A stretch of DNA of 34,919 nucleotides, taken from contig JAGUXX010000178.1 of assembly GCA_020061585.1 (NCBI GenBank), forward strand, positions 1 through 34,919, written 5' to 3'. Below the pieces are notes generated by a model. The model saw nothing but the letters and a program-made list of their open reading frames with translations, made no database searches and was not told the origin of the DNA. This document shows positions 1 to 6,272 of this stretch, piece by piece (position 1 is the first letter of the stretch; each line of letters opens with the position of its first letter). The position numbers and the translations under genes are program-made. This stretch comes from Betaproteobacteria bacterium. Lineage in GTDB: Bacteria; Pseudomonadota; Gammaproteobacteria; Burkholderiales; Thiobacillaceae.

Positions 1-2
1 AG

Positions 3-98
3 CCTTTTATCTGGACCAAAAGCGCTCGCGATATCCTGCAAAAAGTCATTCGCGCCAACAGCCGCTTAAGTTCCAAACAGAATGAATCACTACACTAG
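3..98 (+). CDS. IS630-family transposase, C-terminal fragment (runs off left edge)
   Basis: An open frame enters from the left edge and stops with TAG at 96-98. It begins PFIWTKSARDILQKV, which resembles the usual C-terminal tail of IS630-family (DDE, Tc1/mariner-like) transposases, where a 'PFxWTKxADxIL' segment precedes the stop. Only about 31 residues are visible, none of them catalytic. I therefore cannot tell whether the element is complete outside the window or is a remnant, and I did not find a convincing terminal inverted repeat after the stop. The family call rests on this short tail alone. Confidence 0.55.
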   Translation, partial: PFIWTKSARDILQKVIRANSRLSSKQNESLH

Positions 99-184
99 GG
101 CAATCAGATCGTACGTTTGGTCGGACATGAGGCTTCATGCGCCTCGTTGCCGTTTATTTTCCTGATGTCCAGGTTGAACGAAAC

Positions 185-198
185 CTGACTTAGATCAA
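185..198 (+). promoter_or_regulatory. possible FNR/CRP-family half-conserved operator
   Basis: The sequence CTGAC-TTAG-ATCAA matches the FNR consensus TTGAT-N4-ATCAA perfectly in the right half and in three of five bases in the left half. It lies about 125 bases upstream of the DsrC-like gene and the ubiUVT genes. Oxygen-independent ubiquinone genes are FNR-controlled in E. coli, so the location makes sense. The site is imperfect and no clear promoter hexamers were identified beside it. Confidence 0.3.
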
Positions 199-322
199 AC
201 CGTTTTTCCGACTCCGCGACCAAGATGATCTCCCGCATGCCTTCGCCTGCCGTTTGCCCAAGGTCAAACGGAGCCGCGGTGGTTTGTTACCTTGAGCAAT
301 GTATCGATAACGGGAGCCCGCA

Positions 323-739
323 ATGCCATCCACAGCGCATATGCCGAAGATCAACTACCGGGAAGATGCCATCGACAGCACCAGTCCCTACGCCATCTAC
401 ACCTGCAAGCTGCTGGTGGATGGTCAGGAAATCCTCACCGACCCTGAGGGCTACATCCTCGACATGGATGCCTGGAGCGAAGCCTTCGCCCGTGCCCAGG
501 CCGAGAAAGAAGGCCTCACGCTGACCGAAGAGCATTGGCAGGTGATTCATTTCATTCGGACCTACTACGAGGAACACAGCGTACAGGCACAGGTGCGCGA
601 CATGGTCATGCACTTCCGCGAAGTCTGGGGACCGGAAAAAGGCAACAGCCGCTATCTGCACGACCTCTTCCCGATGGGCGGCCCGCAGAAACAAGGCAAC
701 CGCGTCGCCGGCGTACGCAAGACCAAGGGCGAGCACTGA
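323..739 (+). CDS. DsrC/TusE-family protein lacking both C-terminal cysteines
   Basis: A 138-residue protein of the DsrC/TusE/DsvC sulfur-relay fold. Family landmarks are GYILDMDAWSE near residue 49, LTEEHWQVIHFIRTYYEE in the middle, and GNSRYLHDLFP followed by a GGPQKQG turn near the C terminus. True DsrC carries two cysteines on a mobile C-terminal arm and TusE keeps the penultimate one. Here those positions read Asn126 and Glu137, and the only cysteine is Cys28, outside the arm. It therefore cannot carry a persulfide or trisulfide in the known way. Cysteine-less homologues (called RspA-type in the literature, as I recall) are thought to be regulatory or accessory. GGGAG lies seven bases before the ATG; an internal ATG at 341 is an alternative start. 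It precedes ubiU by 113 bases on the same strand. Confidence 0.85.
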   Translation: MPSTAHMPKINYREDAIDSTSPYAIYTCKLLVDGQEILTDPEGYILDMDAWSEAFARAQAEKEGLTLTEEHWQVIHFIRTYYEEHSVQAQVRDMVMHFREVWGPEKGNSRYLHDLFPMGGPQKQGNRVAGVRKTKGEH

Positions 740-852
740 GATATTTCAGGCCGACCCGACATTGCCGGCGGCTATTGCGAACTCAAAATTTCTTGGACAA
801 CACAAAAGACAAGAAGGTATGTTTAGCCCCTGTAACAAAATCCATTGAAAAC

Positions 853-1866
853 ATGTCGAACCCGCCTCTGCTTGAATTGATTTGCCCCGCCGGCAGCCTG
901 CCGGCGTTGAAGGCCGCCGTCGACCATGGCGCCGACGGCGTTTATCTGGGCCTGAAGGACAACACCAACGCGCGCAATTTCTCCGGGCTGAACTTCGACG
1001 CAAAATCGCTTGCGGATGGCATCCGCTACGCCCAGGCCAAGCGCCGCAAGGTATTGATGGCGCTGAATACCTACCCGCAACCGGCGACTTTGCCGCGCTG
1101 GCACAAGGCGGTGGACACCGCCGCCAGCCTTGGGGTCGACGCCATCATCCTGGCCGACCCCGGCTTGATGGCCTATGCCCGCAAAACCCATCCGCAACTG
1201 CGTTTGCACCTGTCCGTACAAGGTTCCGCGACCAGTTACGAGGCGGTGAACTTCTACCGCGAGCGTTTCGGCATCCAGCGCGCCGTGTTGCCGCGCGTGC
1301 TGTCGCTGGCGCAGGTGGAAAACGTCATCGCCAACACCGACGCGGAAATCGAGTTGTTCGGCTTCGGCGGCCTGTGCGTCATGGTCGAGGGCCGCTGCTT
1401 GTTGTCGTCCTATGCCTGCGGCGACTCGCCCAACACCTTCGGTGCCTGTTCGCCCGGCCACGCGGTGCGCTGGGAACAAACGCCGATGGGCATGGAAACC
1501 CGTCTCAACGGCGTATTGATCGACCGCTACGCCGACCATGAAAAAGCCGGCTATCCGACTTTGTGCAAGGGCCGCTTCGAAGTCCAGGGCGAGACCTACT
1601 ACGCGCTGGAAGAACCGACCAGCCTGAACAGCATGGAAATGCTGCCGGAAATGGCGCGGCTGGGTATCGCCGCGATCAAGATCGAAGGCCGCCAGCGCAG
1701 TCCGGCCTATGTCGCCGAGGTCACCAAGGTGTGGCGCGCGGCGATCGACGCGGTGAAGAAAGATAGACTGACTTTCAAGACCCAACCGGCCTGGTCGGCG
1801 GCGTTGGCCAAGGTGTCGGAGGGCAGCATGAATACGCTGGGCGCTTACTACCGGCCATGGAAGTGA
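853..1866 (+). CDS. ubiU: O2-independent ubiquinone hydroxylation protein UbiU (peptidase U32 family)
   Basis: A 337-residue U32-family Fe-S protein. UbiU pairs with UbiV to hydroxylate ubiquinone precursors without oxygen. The start gives MSNPPLLELICPAG, the standard U32 N terminus; the frame is open upstream to 535, but that part resembles nothing. Four cysteines at 175, 182, 199 and 238 have the spacing 7-17-39, the same as the [4Fe-4S] ligands of E. coli UbiU (C169, C176, C193, C232). The blocks GLCVMVEGRC, SPNTFGACSPGH, GYPTLCKGRF and KIEGRQRSPAYV are diagnostic of UbiU rather than of RlhA or other U32 proteins. No strong ribosome binding site is visible before the ATG. ubiV follows after a repeat-filled spacer. 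Confidence 0.95.
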   Translation: MSNPPLLELICPAGSLPALKAAVDHGADGVYLGLKDNTNARNFSGLNFDAKSLADGIRYAQAKRRKVLMALNTYPQPATLPRWHKAVDTAASLGVDAIILADPGLMAYARKTHPQLRLHLSVQGSATSYEAVNFYRERFGIQRAVLPRVLSLAQVENVIANTDAEIELFGFGGLCVMVEGRCLLSSYACGDSPNTFGACSPGHAVRWEQTPMGMETRLNGVLIDRYADHEKAGYPTLCKGRFEVQGETYYALEEPTSLNSMEMLPEMARLGIAAIKIEGRQRSPAYVAEVTKVWRAAIDAVKKDRLTFKTQPAWSAALAKVSEGSMNTLGAYYRPWK

Positions 1867-2010
1867 GGGGTGAAACGTGACTTGCCGCTGCGCGGCTCAG
1901 GTGAAACGTGAAAAGTGGCACACCGCCCTTCACGTTTCCCGTTTCACATTTCACGTTTCACCAGCGGCGCAGCCGCATCACATTTCACCCGCGGCGCAGC
2001 CGCATCACCC
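1867..2010 (+). repeat. repeat cluster: heptanucleotide array plus 18-bp direct repeats between ubiU and ubiV
   Basis: The whole ubiU-ubiV spacer is repetitive. Positions 1929-1963 hold five tandem 7-base units close to TTCACGT. GTGAAACGTGA occurs twice at 1870-1912 as the inverse of those units, so the left and right halves could pair. An 18-base unit, GCGGCGCAGCCGCATCAC, occurs at 1964-1981 and again at 1991-2008, and a GC-rich relative of it sits in the left half. The cluster ends directly at the ubiV ATG and leaves no Shine-Dalgarno sequence for that gene. Confidence 0.8.
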
Positions 2011-2928
2011 ATGAAACTCTCCCTCGGCCCCCTCCTCTACTACTGGTCACGCGAAGACACTCTCGCGTTCTACGAACAAGCTGCCGCATGGCCGCTGGAC
2101 ATTGTCTATCTGGGTGAAACGGTTTGCTCCAGGCGGCATCTGCTACGCCTGCCGGACTATCTTGATCTGGCGGAAAAACTCAGCGCCGCCGGCAAGGAAG
2201 TCGTGCTGTCCAGTCAGACGCTGATCGAATCCGAATCCGATCTGAAGGCGCTGCGCAAACTGATCGCCGATGGCCTTGAGAGTGGAAAACGCCCCATGGT
2301 CGAGGCCAACGAATGGGGCGCGGTGCGCCTGCTGGCGCAAGCGGGTCAGCCGTTCGTCGCCGGCCCGACGTTGAACACCTACAACCCGGACACGCTGGCG
2401 ATGCTGGTGGAAATGGGGGCAAGCCGCTGGGTGCCGCCGGTGGAAATGCCGCGCGAGATGATCCAGCAGATGCTGGCGGCGTTACCCGAATCGATCGCAC
2501 TGGAAACCGAACTGTTCGGCTACGGCCGTTTGCCGCTGGCCTTTTCGGCGCGCTGTTTCACGGCGCGGCATTACAACCTGCAGAAGGACGACTGCCAGTT
2601 CCGCTGTCTGGACCATCCGGACGGACTGGTGCTGGCTTCGCGCGAGGGAGAGAATTTCCTCGCCATCAACGGCATCCAGACCCAGTCTTCCAAGGTCATG
2701 AGCCTGGCGCACCGCTTCGACGAATTGCAACCGGCCGGCATCGACGTGCTGCGCCTGTCGCCGCAGGCCAGAAACATGGAGCGTGTGGTCGCCACCTTCC
2801 GCGCCTTGGCTGATGGCGACATCGCACCCGCCCAAGCCCCCGCCCAACTCGACCGCTTCATGCCGGCGCCGCCCTGCGACGGTTATTGGCTAGGCGAAGC
2901 CGGCATGGCGTATCACCCGGCAAGTTGA
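2011..2928 (+). CDS. ubiV: O2-independent ubiquinone hydroxylation protein UbiV (peptidase U32 family)
   Basis: A 305-residue partner of UbiU in oxygen-independent ubiquinone synthesis. The start at 2011 gives MKLSLGPLLYYW, which matches the family N terminus (MKYSLGPVLWYW in E. coli). The frame is open further upstream through the repeats, but that part is an unlikely coding extension. Cysteines 39, 182, 195 and 199 reproduce the E. coli UbiV cluster ligands (C39, C180, C193, C197), including the 13 and 4 residue gaps. Other landmarks are YLGETVCSRRH, PFVAGPTLNTYN, LPLAFSARCFTARH and NGIQTQSS. The ATG follows the repeat cluster with no recognisable ribosome binding site, so translation may depend on read-through from ubiU or on RNA structure. 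Confidence 0.95.
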   Translation: MKLSLGPLLYYWSREDTLAFYEQAAAWPLDIVYLGETVCSRRHLLRLPDYLDLAEKLSAAGKEVVLSSQTLIESESDLKALRKLIADGLESGKRPMVEANEWGAVRLLAQAGQPFVAGPTLNTYNPDTLAMLVEMGASRWVPPVEMPREMIQQMLAALPESIALETELFGYGRLPLAFSARCFTARHYNLQKDDCQFRCLDHPDGLVLASREGENFLAINGIQTQSSKVMSLAHRFDELQPAGIDVLRLSPQARNMERVVATFRALADGDIAPAQAPAQLDRFMPAPPCDGYWLGEAGMAYHPAS

Positions 2929-2953
2929 TGCATGAATCAAACCCGCAAAAGCC

Positions 2954-3031
2954 CGTCACACCGGCGAAGGCCGGTGTCCAGATTGTTGACCCCGAATTCA
3001 ACTCTGGATTCCGGCCTTCGCCGGAATGACG
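2954..3031. repeat. REP/BIME-like inverted repeat
   Basis: Two 29-base arms (2954-2982 and 3003-3031) are reverse complements except at two doublets, and those doublets change in a compensating way within each arm. Each arm is itself a small palindrome built on ACCGGC-GAAG-GCCGGT or TTCCGG-CCTTCG-CCGGAA. The edges read CGTCA and TGACG. This is the common dispersed 'GTCATTCCGGC...GCCGGAATCCAG' type of intergenic repeat, and a relative lies at 23247-23313. It sits between ubiV and ubiT and could limit or stabilise the message. Confidence 0.75.
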
Positions 3032-3050
3032 AAGTCCAAGGAGTCCTCAC

Positions 3051-3542
3051 ATGAAAATCCCAGCCTTCCCGCGCTTACTGCCCGGGACTTTCCCGCAACC
3101 GCTCGCCCGGGTCATCGCCGCCCTGCCCGCCTGGCCGGCCTCGCGCGCCTTCGCCTTCGCCGCCAACCGGATCGCCTGGCCGTCGCTGCGCGAGCTTGAC
3201 TGGTCGCAGGTGCATGGTCGCCGCTTCTGCGTGCAGGTCCGCGATGCCGGCCTGAAACTGTATTTCTCGCTGCATGCCGATGGCTTCCGCGCCGAACGCA
3301 ATGCTGTCGTGGATGTCACCTTCACCGCGACCGCGGCCGATTTCGCGCGCCTGGCGCTGCGCCTGGAAGACCCGGACACGCTGTTCTTCAACCGCCGCCT
3401 GCTGATCGAAGGCGATACCGATCTCGGCCTGACGGTAAAGAACATGCTCGACGCGGTGGAACTGGAAACCGCCGCCGCCAGCATGCCGGCCGGGTTGGGC
3501 CATGTGGTGCTGAACCTGCGCCGTCTGGCGGCACAAAGCTGA
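3051..3542 (+). CDS. ubiT: ubiquinone biosynthesis accessory factor UbiT (SCP2 domain)
   Basis: A 163-residue protein with one SCP2 sterol-carrier-like domain (about residues 35-150), containing DAGLKLYFSLHADG, DVTFTATAADFARLA and LFFNRRLLIEGDTDLGL. UbiT binds isoprenoid quinone intermediates and is needed, with UbiU and UbiV, for anaerobic ubiquinone synthesis; it is the counterpart of the aerobic SCP2 protein UbiJ. The length fits the family (E. coli about 174). The start is supported by AAGGAG at 3038-3043. Its position just after ubiU and ubiV on the same strand makes the UbiT assignment stronger than a plain SCP2 call. Confidence 0.9.
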   Translation: MKIPAFPRLLPGTFPQPLARVIAALPAWPASRAFAFAANRIAWPSLRELDWSQVHGRRFCVQVRDAGLKLYFSLHADGFRAERNAVVDVTFTATAADFARLALRLEDPDTLFFNRRLLIEGDTDLGLTVKNMLDAVELETAAASMPAGLGHVVLNLRRLAAQS

Positions 3543-3553
3543 ACGTCGCCGCA

Positions 3554-3623
3554 CCATGAACCATGAACCATGAACCATGAACCATGAACCATGAACCTTG
3601 AACCATGAACCATGAACCTTGAA
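3554..3623 (+). repeat. heptanucleotide tandem array, ten CCATGAA-type units
   Basis: Ten head-to-tail 7-base units fill exactly 70 bases: eight are CCATGAA and two (units 7 and 10) are CCTTGAA. The array starts 12 bases after the ubiT stop and ends 67 bases before the start of the pseudouridine synthase gene. Because the unit is not a multiple of three and the copies are almost perfect, copy number should be free to drift. It is not a CRISPR array, since there are no spacers. Confidence 0.95.
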
Positions 3624-3690
3624 CGGCGGTTTCCCGCCTGAGCGGTACACTCGCGTCCCCGTCGCACCGCTCACACGCCAGGACCGCGCC

Positions 3691-4401
3691 ATGACCGATT
3701 CCATCCGCCTCGCCAAACGCATTGCCGAAATGCGCGCCTGTTCGCGCCGCGAGGCGGAACTGATCATCGTCGGCGGCTGGGTGAAAGTGGATGGCGTGGT
3801 GATCGAGGAACCGCAATTCCGGGTCGCCGATCAGCGGATCGAAATCGATCCCGCGGCGGTTTCCGAGCAGGCCGAACCGGTCACCCTGCTGTTGCACAAA
3901 CCGGCCGGCATAGCCGCGTCAACACTTCAGCTCGACTACGCCAATCAATGGTCCGAGGATGCCTCGGGTCTGCAACCGCTGAAAGTGCATTTCTCTCGAC
4001 TGACCGCCTGCGCGCCGCTGGACGACTTCGCCGGCGGACTGCTGGTGCTGACCCAGGACTGGCGCATCGCCCGCAAACTGACCGAGGACGCCGCCACCGT
4101 CGAACATGAATTCGTCATCGAAGTGGCCGGCGACCTGGCGACCAGCCAGACCCCGGAAGGCATCAAACGCCTGAACCGCGGGGGCGGCGCTAATCCATCC
4201 AGCTCGCTGAAAATCAGTTGGCAAAACGAAACCCGCTTGCGCGTGGCGCTCAAGGGCGGGCAGATCGCGCCCATTGCCCAGGCCTGTGCAAGCGCCGGCC
4301 TGCAAATCGTGACGATCAAACGCATCCGCCTGGGCGGCGTGGCGATGGGCAAACTGCCGGCGGGACAATGGCGTTATCTGCGCGCCGCCGAACGCTTCTG
4401 A
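3691..4401 (+). CDS. RsuA/RluF-like rRNA pseudouridine synthase with altered active-site motif
   Basis: A 236-residue protein with an N-terminal S4 RNA-binding domain (about residues 5-50, RLAKRIAEMRACSRREAELII) followed by a pseudouridine synthase domain of the RsuA/RluB/E/F type. LLLHKPAG at 67-73 is the usual strand after the S4 linker. The catalytic motif, normally GRLDxxTxGLLLLT, reads APLDDFAGGLLVLT here. The catalytic aspartate is present as Asp111, but the conserved Gly-Arg before it is replaced by Ala-Pro. The ATG at 3691 is chosen because AGGA precedes it and the S4 domain starts there; a TTG at 3619 inside the repeat array would add 24 unlikely residues. The target is probably 23S rRNA or tRNA, unproven. 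Confidence 0.8.
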   Translation: MTDSIRLAKRIAEMRACSRREAELIIVGGWVKVDGVVIEEPQFRVADQRIEIDPAAVSEQAEPVTLLLHKPAGIAASTLQLDYANQWSEDASGLQPLKVHFSRLTACAPLDDFAGGLLVLTQDWRIARKLTEDAATVEHEFVIEVAGDLATSQTPEGIKRLNRGGGANPSSSLKISWQNETRLRVALKGGQIAPIAQACASAGLQIVTIKRIRLGGVAMGKLPAGQWRYLRAAERF

Positions 4402-4425
4402 GCGCGCTGTGCAACGTTGCCGGAC

Positions 4426-5139
4426 TCAGCGCGGCACGCTGACCTGATGCATGCGCGCGGCGATGATGGCCTTGCGTTTCAGCAGGCCACGCGCCGAGCG
4501 GCGAGTTTCGTAATAGCGCGGATTCGGAATCATCGCCGCCAGCAACGCCGCCTGATCCGCCCCGACAGCCGCCGCGGAAGTCTTGAAATAGCGTCGGCTG
4601 GCGGCCTCCGCGCCATAGATGCCGTTGCCCCACTCGATGACGTTGAGATACACCTCCAAGATCCGGCGCTTGCTCCACAGCGACTCGATCATCACTGTGA
4701 TGACCGCCTCCTGGACCTTGCGCAGCGGGTTGCGCGAGGCGGACAGAAACAGATTCTTGGCGAGCTGCTGGCTGATCGTCGAGCCGCCGGCGACGATGCG
4801 CCCCTGCTTGAGATTTTTCTTCATCGCCACTTCCATGCCTTCCCAATCGAAGCCTTCGTGATCCAGGAAGCGGCTGTCCTCAGCGGCGATCACCGCGCGC
4901 TTCAGCGATTTGGATATACGCGGGTAATCAACCCAGCGATAGCGCAATTCGGCATCGGGCTTTTTCTCCTGCAAGCGCGCCATGCCGGCTTCCATGAACG
5001 CCGTGGAAGCCGGATCGAAGGCTTTCCACCACAGCACATGGCCGAGATACCAGAGCTGCAACAGCAGCACCAGAACCACCAGTATTCCCAGACCCCGCCA
5101 GAACAGCCGCCACATCGAAAAACCCGAACGACGCGGCAT
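4426..5139 (-). CDS. mtgA: monofunctional biosynthetic peptidoglycan transglycosylase MtgA
   Basis: A 237-residue GT51 enzyme that polymerises lipid II into glycan strands at the periplasmic face of the inner membrane. A single transmembrane anchor lies at about residues 15-35. The GT51 motifs are AAEDSRFLDHEGFD (catalytic Glu87) and GGSTISQQLAKNL, followed by RKVQEAVITVMIE and EVYLNVIEWG. The start codon shares its A with the aroE stop (TGATG), with GGGAGG just upstream, so the pair is translationally coupled. A longer in-frame start at 5196 would lie inside aroE and was rejected. There is no transpeptidase domain, as expected for MtgA. Confidence 0.95.
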   Translation of the reverse strand: MPRRSGFSMWRLFWRGLGILVVLVLLLQLWYLGHVLWWKAFDPASTAFMEAGMARLQEKKPDAELRYRWVDYPRISKSLKRAVIAAEDSRFLDHEGFDWEGMEVAMKKNLKQGRIVAGGSTISQQLAKNLFLSASRNPLRKVQEAVITVMIESLWSKRRILEVYLNVIEWGNGIYGAEAASRRYFKTSAAAVGADQAALLAAMIPNPRYYETRRSARGLLKRKAIIAARMHQVSVPR

Positions 5140-5948
5140 CAGGCCTCCCGCAACATGCGCATCACCGGCGCGGTCAGCGGCCGCACGCCGCGCCACACCT
5201 CGAACGCCGCCGCCGCCTGTTCCACCAGCATGCCCAGACCATCCGCCACGCGGGCGCCCTGAGCGCGGGCAAACGCCAGAAACGGCGTGTCCTTGCCATA
5301 CATCATGTCGTAGGCCAGCGCCTCAGGCGCGAAGACATCCGCCGGCAACGGCGGCAGATCACCGGCCAGACTGGCGGCGGTGGCGTTGATCAACAGATCG
5401 AAGCGGCCGTTCAAGGCGTCATAGCCGCCGCCGGACAGATTTCCGCCGGCGCCGGCCATTTCACGCGCCAGGCCGATCGCCTTGTCCGGCGTGCGATTGA
5501 CGATGAACAAACTGGCCGGCGACTGCTCCAGCAGCGGAAAAACCACGCCCCGCGCCGCGCCGCCGGCGCCCATCAACAGGATGCGCTTGCCGGCCAGTGC
5601 GAACCCCAGGTTGCCGAGCAGGTCGGCGACCAGGCCGGCGCCATCGGTATTGTCGCCAAGCACGTCATCGGCATCGAACTTCAAGGTATTCACCGCCCCC
5701 GCCGCGCGCGCCCGCGCGGTCAACCGAGTCGCCAGGCCAAACGCCTGTTCCTTGAATGGAACGGTGACATTGGCGCCGCGCCCCCCCATCGAACGAAACG
5801 CCGCGACGGCATCGGAGAATCCATCCAGCGGCGCCAGCAGCGCGACATAGTCCATGTCCTGTCCGGTCTGAGCGGCAAACGCGGCATGAATCAGGGGCGA
5901 TTTCGAATGGGCGACAGGATTGCCGAAAACGGCGTAAGCATCGGTCAT
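5139..5948 (-). CDS. aroE: shikimate dehydrogenase (NADP+)
   Basis: A 269-residue AroE that reduces 3-dehydroshikimate to shikimate in aromatic amino acid synthesis. The shikimate-binding segment is [14 protein letters not shown] (Ser15, Ser17). Lys66 in [11 protein letters not shown] and Asp102 in GDNTDGAG form the catalytic pair. The Rossmann loop is GAGGAARGV, and NRTPDKA further on suits NADPH binding. The length is normal for the family. It is the first gene of a two-gene minus-strand unit with mtgA, a pairing often seen in betaproteobacteria. Upstream lies the 324-base divergent spacer shared with the FnIII lipoprotein gene. Confidence 0.97.
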   Translation of the reverse strand: MTDAYAVFGNPVAHSKSPLIHAAFAAQTGQDMDYVALLAPLDGFSDAVAAFRSMGGRGANVTVPFKEQAFGLATRLTARARAAGAVNTLKFDADDVLGDNTDGAGLVADLLGNLGFALAGKRILLMGAGGAARGVVFPLLEQSPASLFIVNRTPDKAIGLAREMAGAGGNLSGGGYDALNGRFDLLINATAASLAGDLPPLPADVFAPEALAYDMMYGKDTPFLAFARAQGARVADGLGMLVEQAAAAFEVWRGVRPLTAPVMRMLREA

Positions 5949-6272
5949 GGCGGCTGCGGAACAAGAATTGGAGCGGGATTGTAGAAGCTCGGGTGACCAA
6001 AAACATCATCGACAAAACTTGAATCGTCTGTTGATCATGCCGGATCGGGCGGGCACTTGCGCTAGCGTGGCCTTCCGCTTCAAGAGCAGCGTCGGCATTC
6101 GGAGTGTCCGCCTCCACGATCTTTCTAAGGTTTTTGCTTGGATTAAACACCGTATGTGCTATTCATCAATCATGCTTTCAGGACATGAATATATAAATAC
6201 CCCGTATCTGCCAGCCATACGTCAGGGGGTTGAAGTTCGTTACACACGCCTTGCTTAGCCGAGGAACCCGAA
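5949..6272. other. divergent intergenic region between aroE and the FnIII lipoprotein gene
   Basis: These 324 bases hold no convincing gene. The right third is A/T-rich (ATATATAAAT at 6189-6198) and is followed by a palindromic stretch at 6200-6229. There CGTAT (6203-6207) pairs with ATACG (6217-6221), with a C-run before and a G-run after that could extend the stem. GAGGAA at 6260-6265 is the ribosome binding site of the downstream lipoprotein gene. A small plus-strand frame (5947-6258) has no recognisable protein features and spans this control region, so I did not call it. Confidence 0.5.

Noticed and set aside
535-852. N-terminal extension of ubiU
   Set aside because: The frame is open upstream, but the extra residues overlap the DsrC-like gene and resemble no protein; the family N terminus begins at 853.
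3554-3623. CRISPR array
   Set aside because: The units are 7 bases long and directly adjacent, without spacers; it is a simple tandem array.
3619-3651. Promoter formed by TTGAAC in the repeat and TACACT at 3646-3651
   Set aside because: The spacing is 21 bases, too long for a standard sigma-70 promoter.
5947-6258. 103-codon plus-strand frame in the aroE/lipoprotein spacer
   Set aside because: It has no signal peptide, no family features and no ribosome binding site, and it runs through the likely promoter region.
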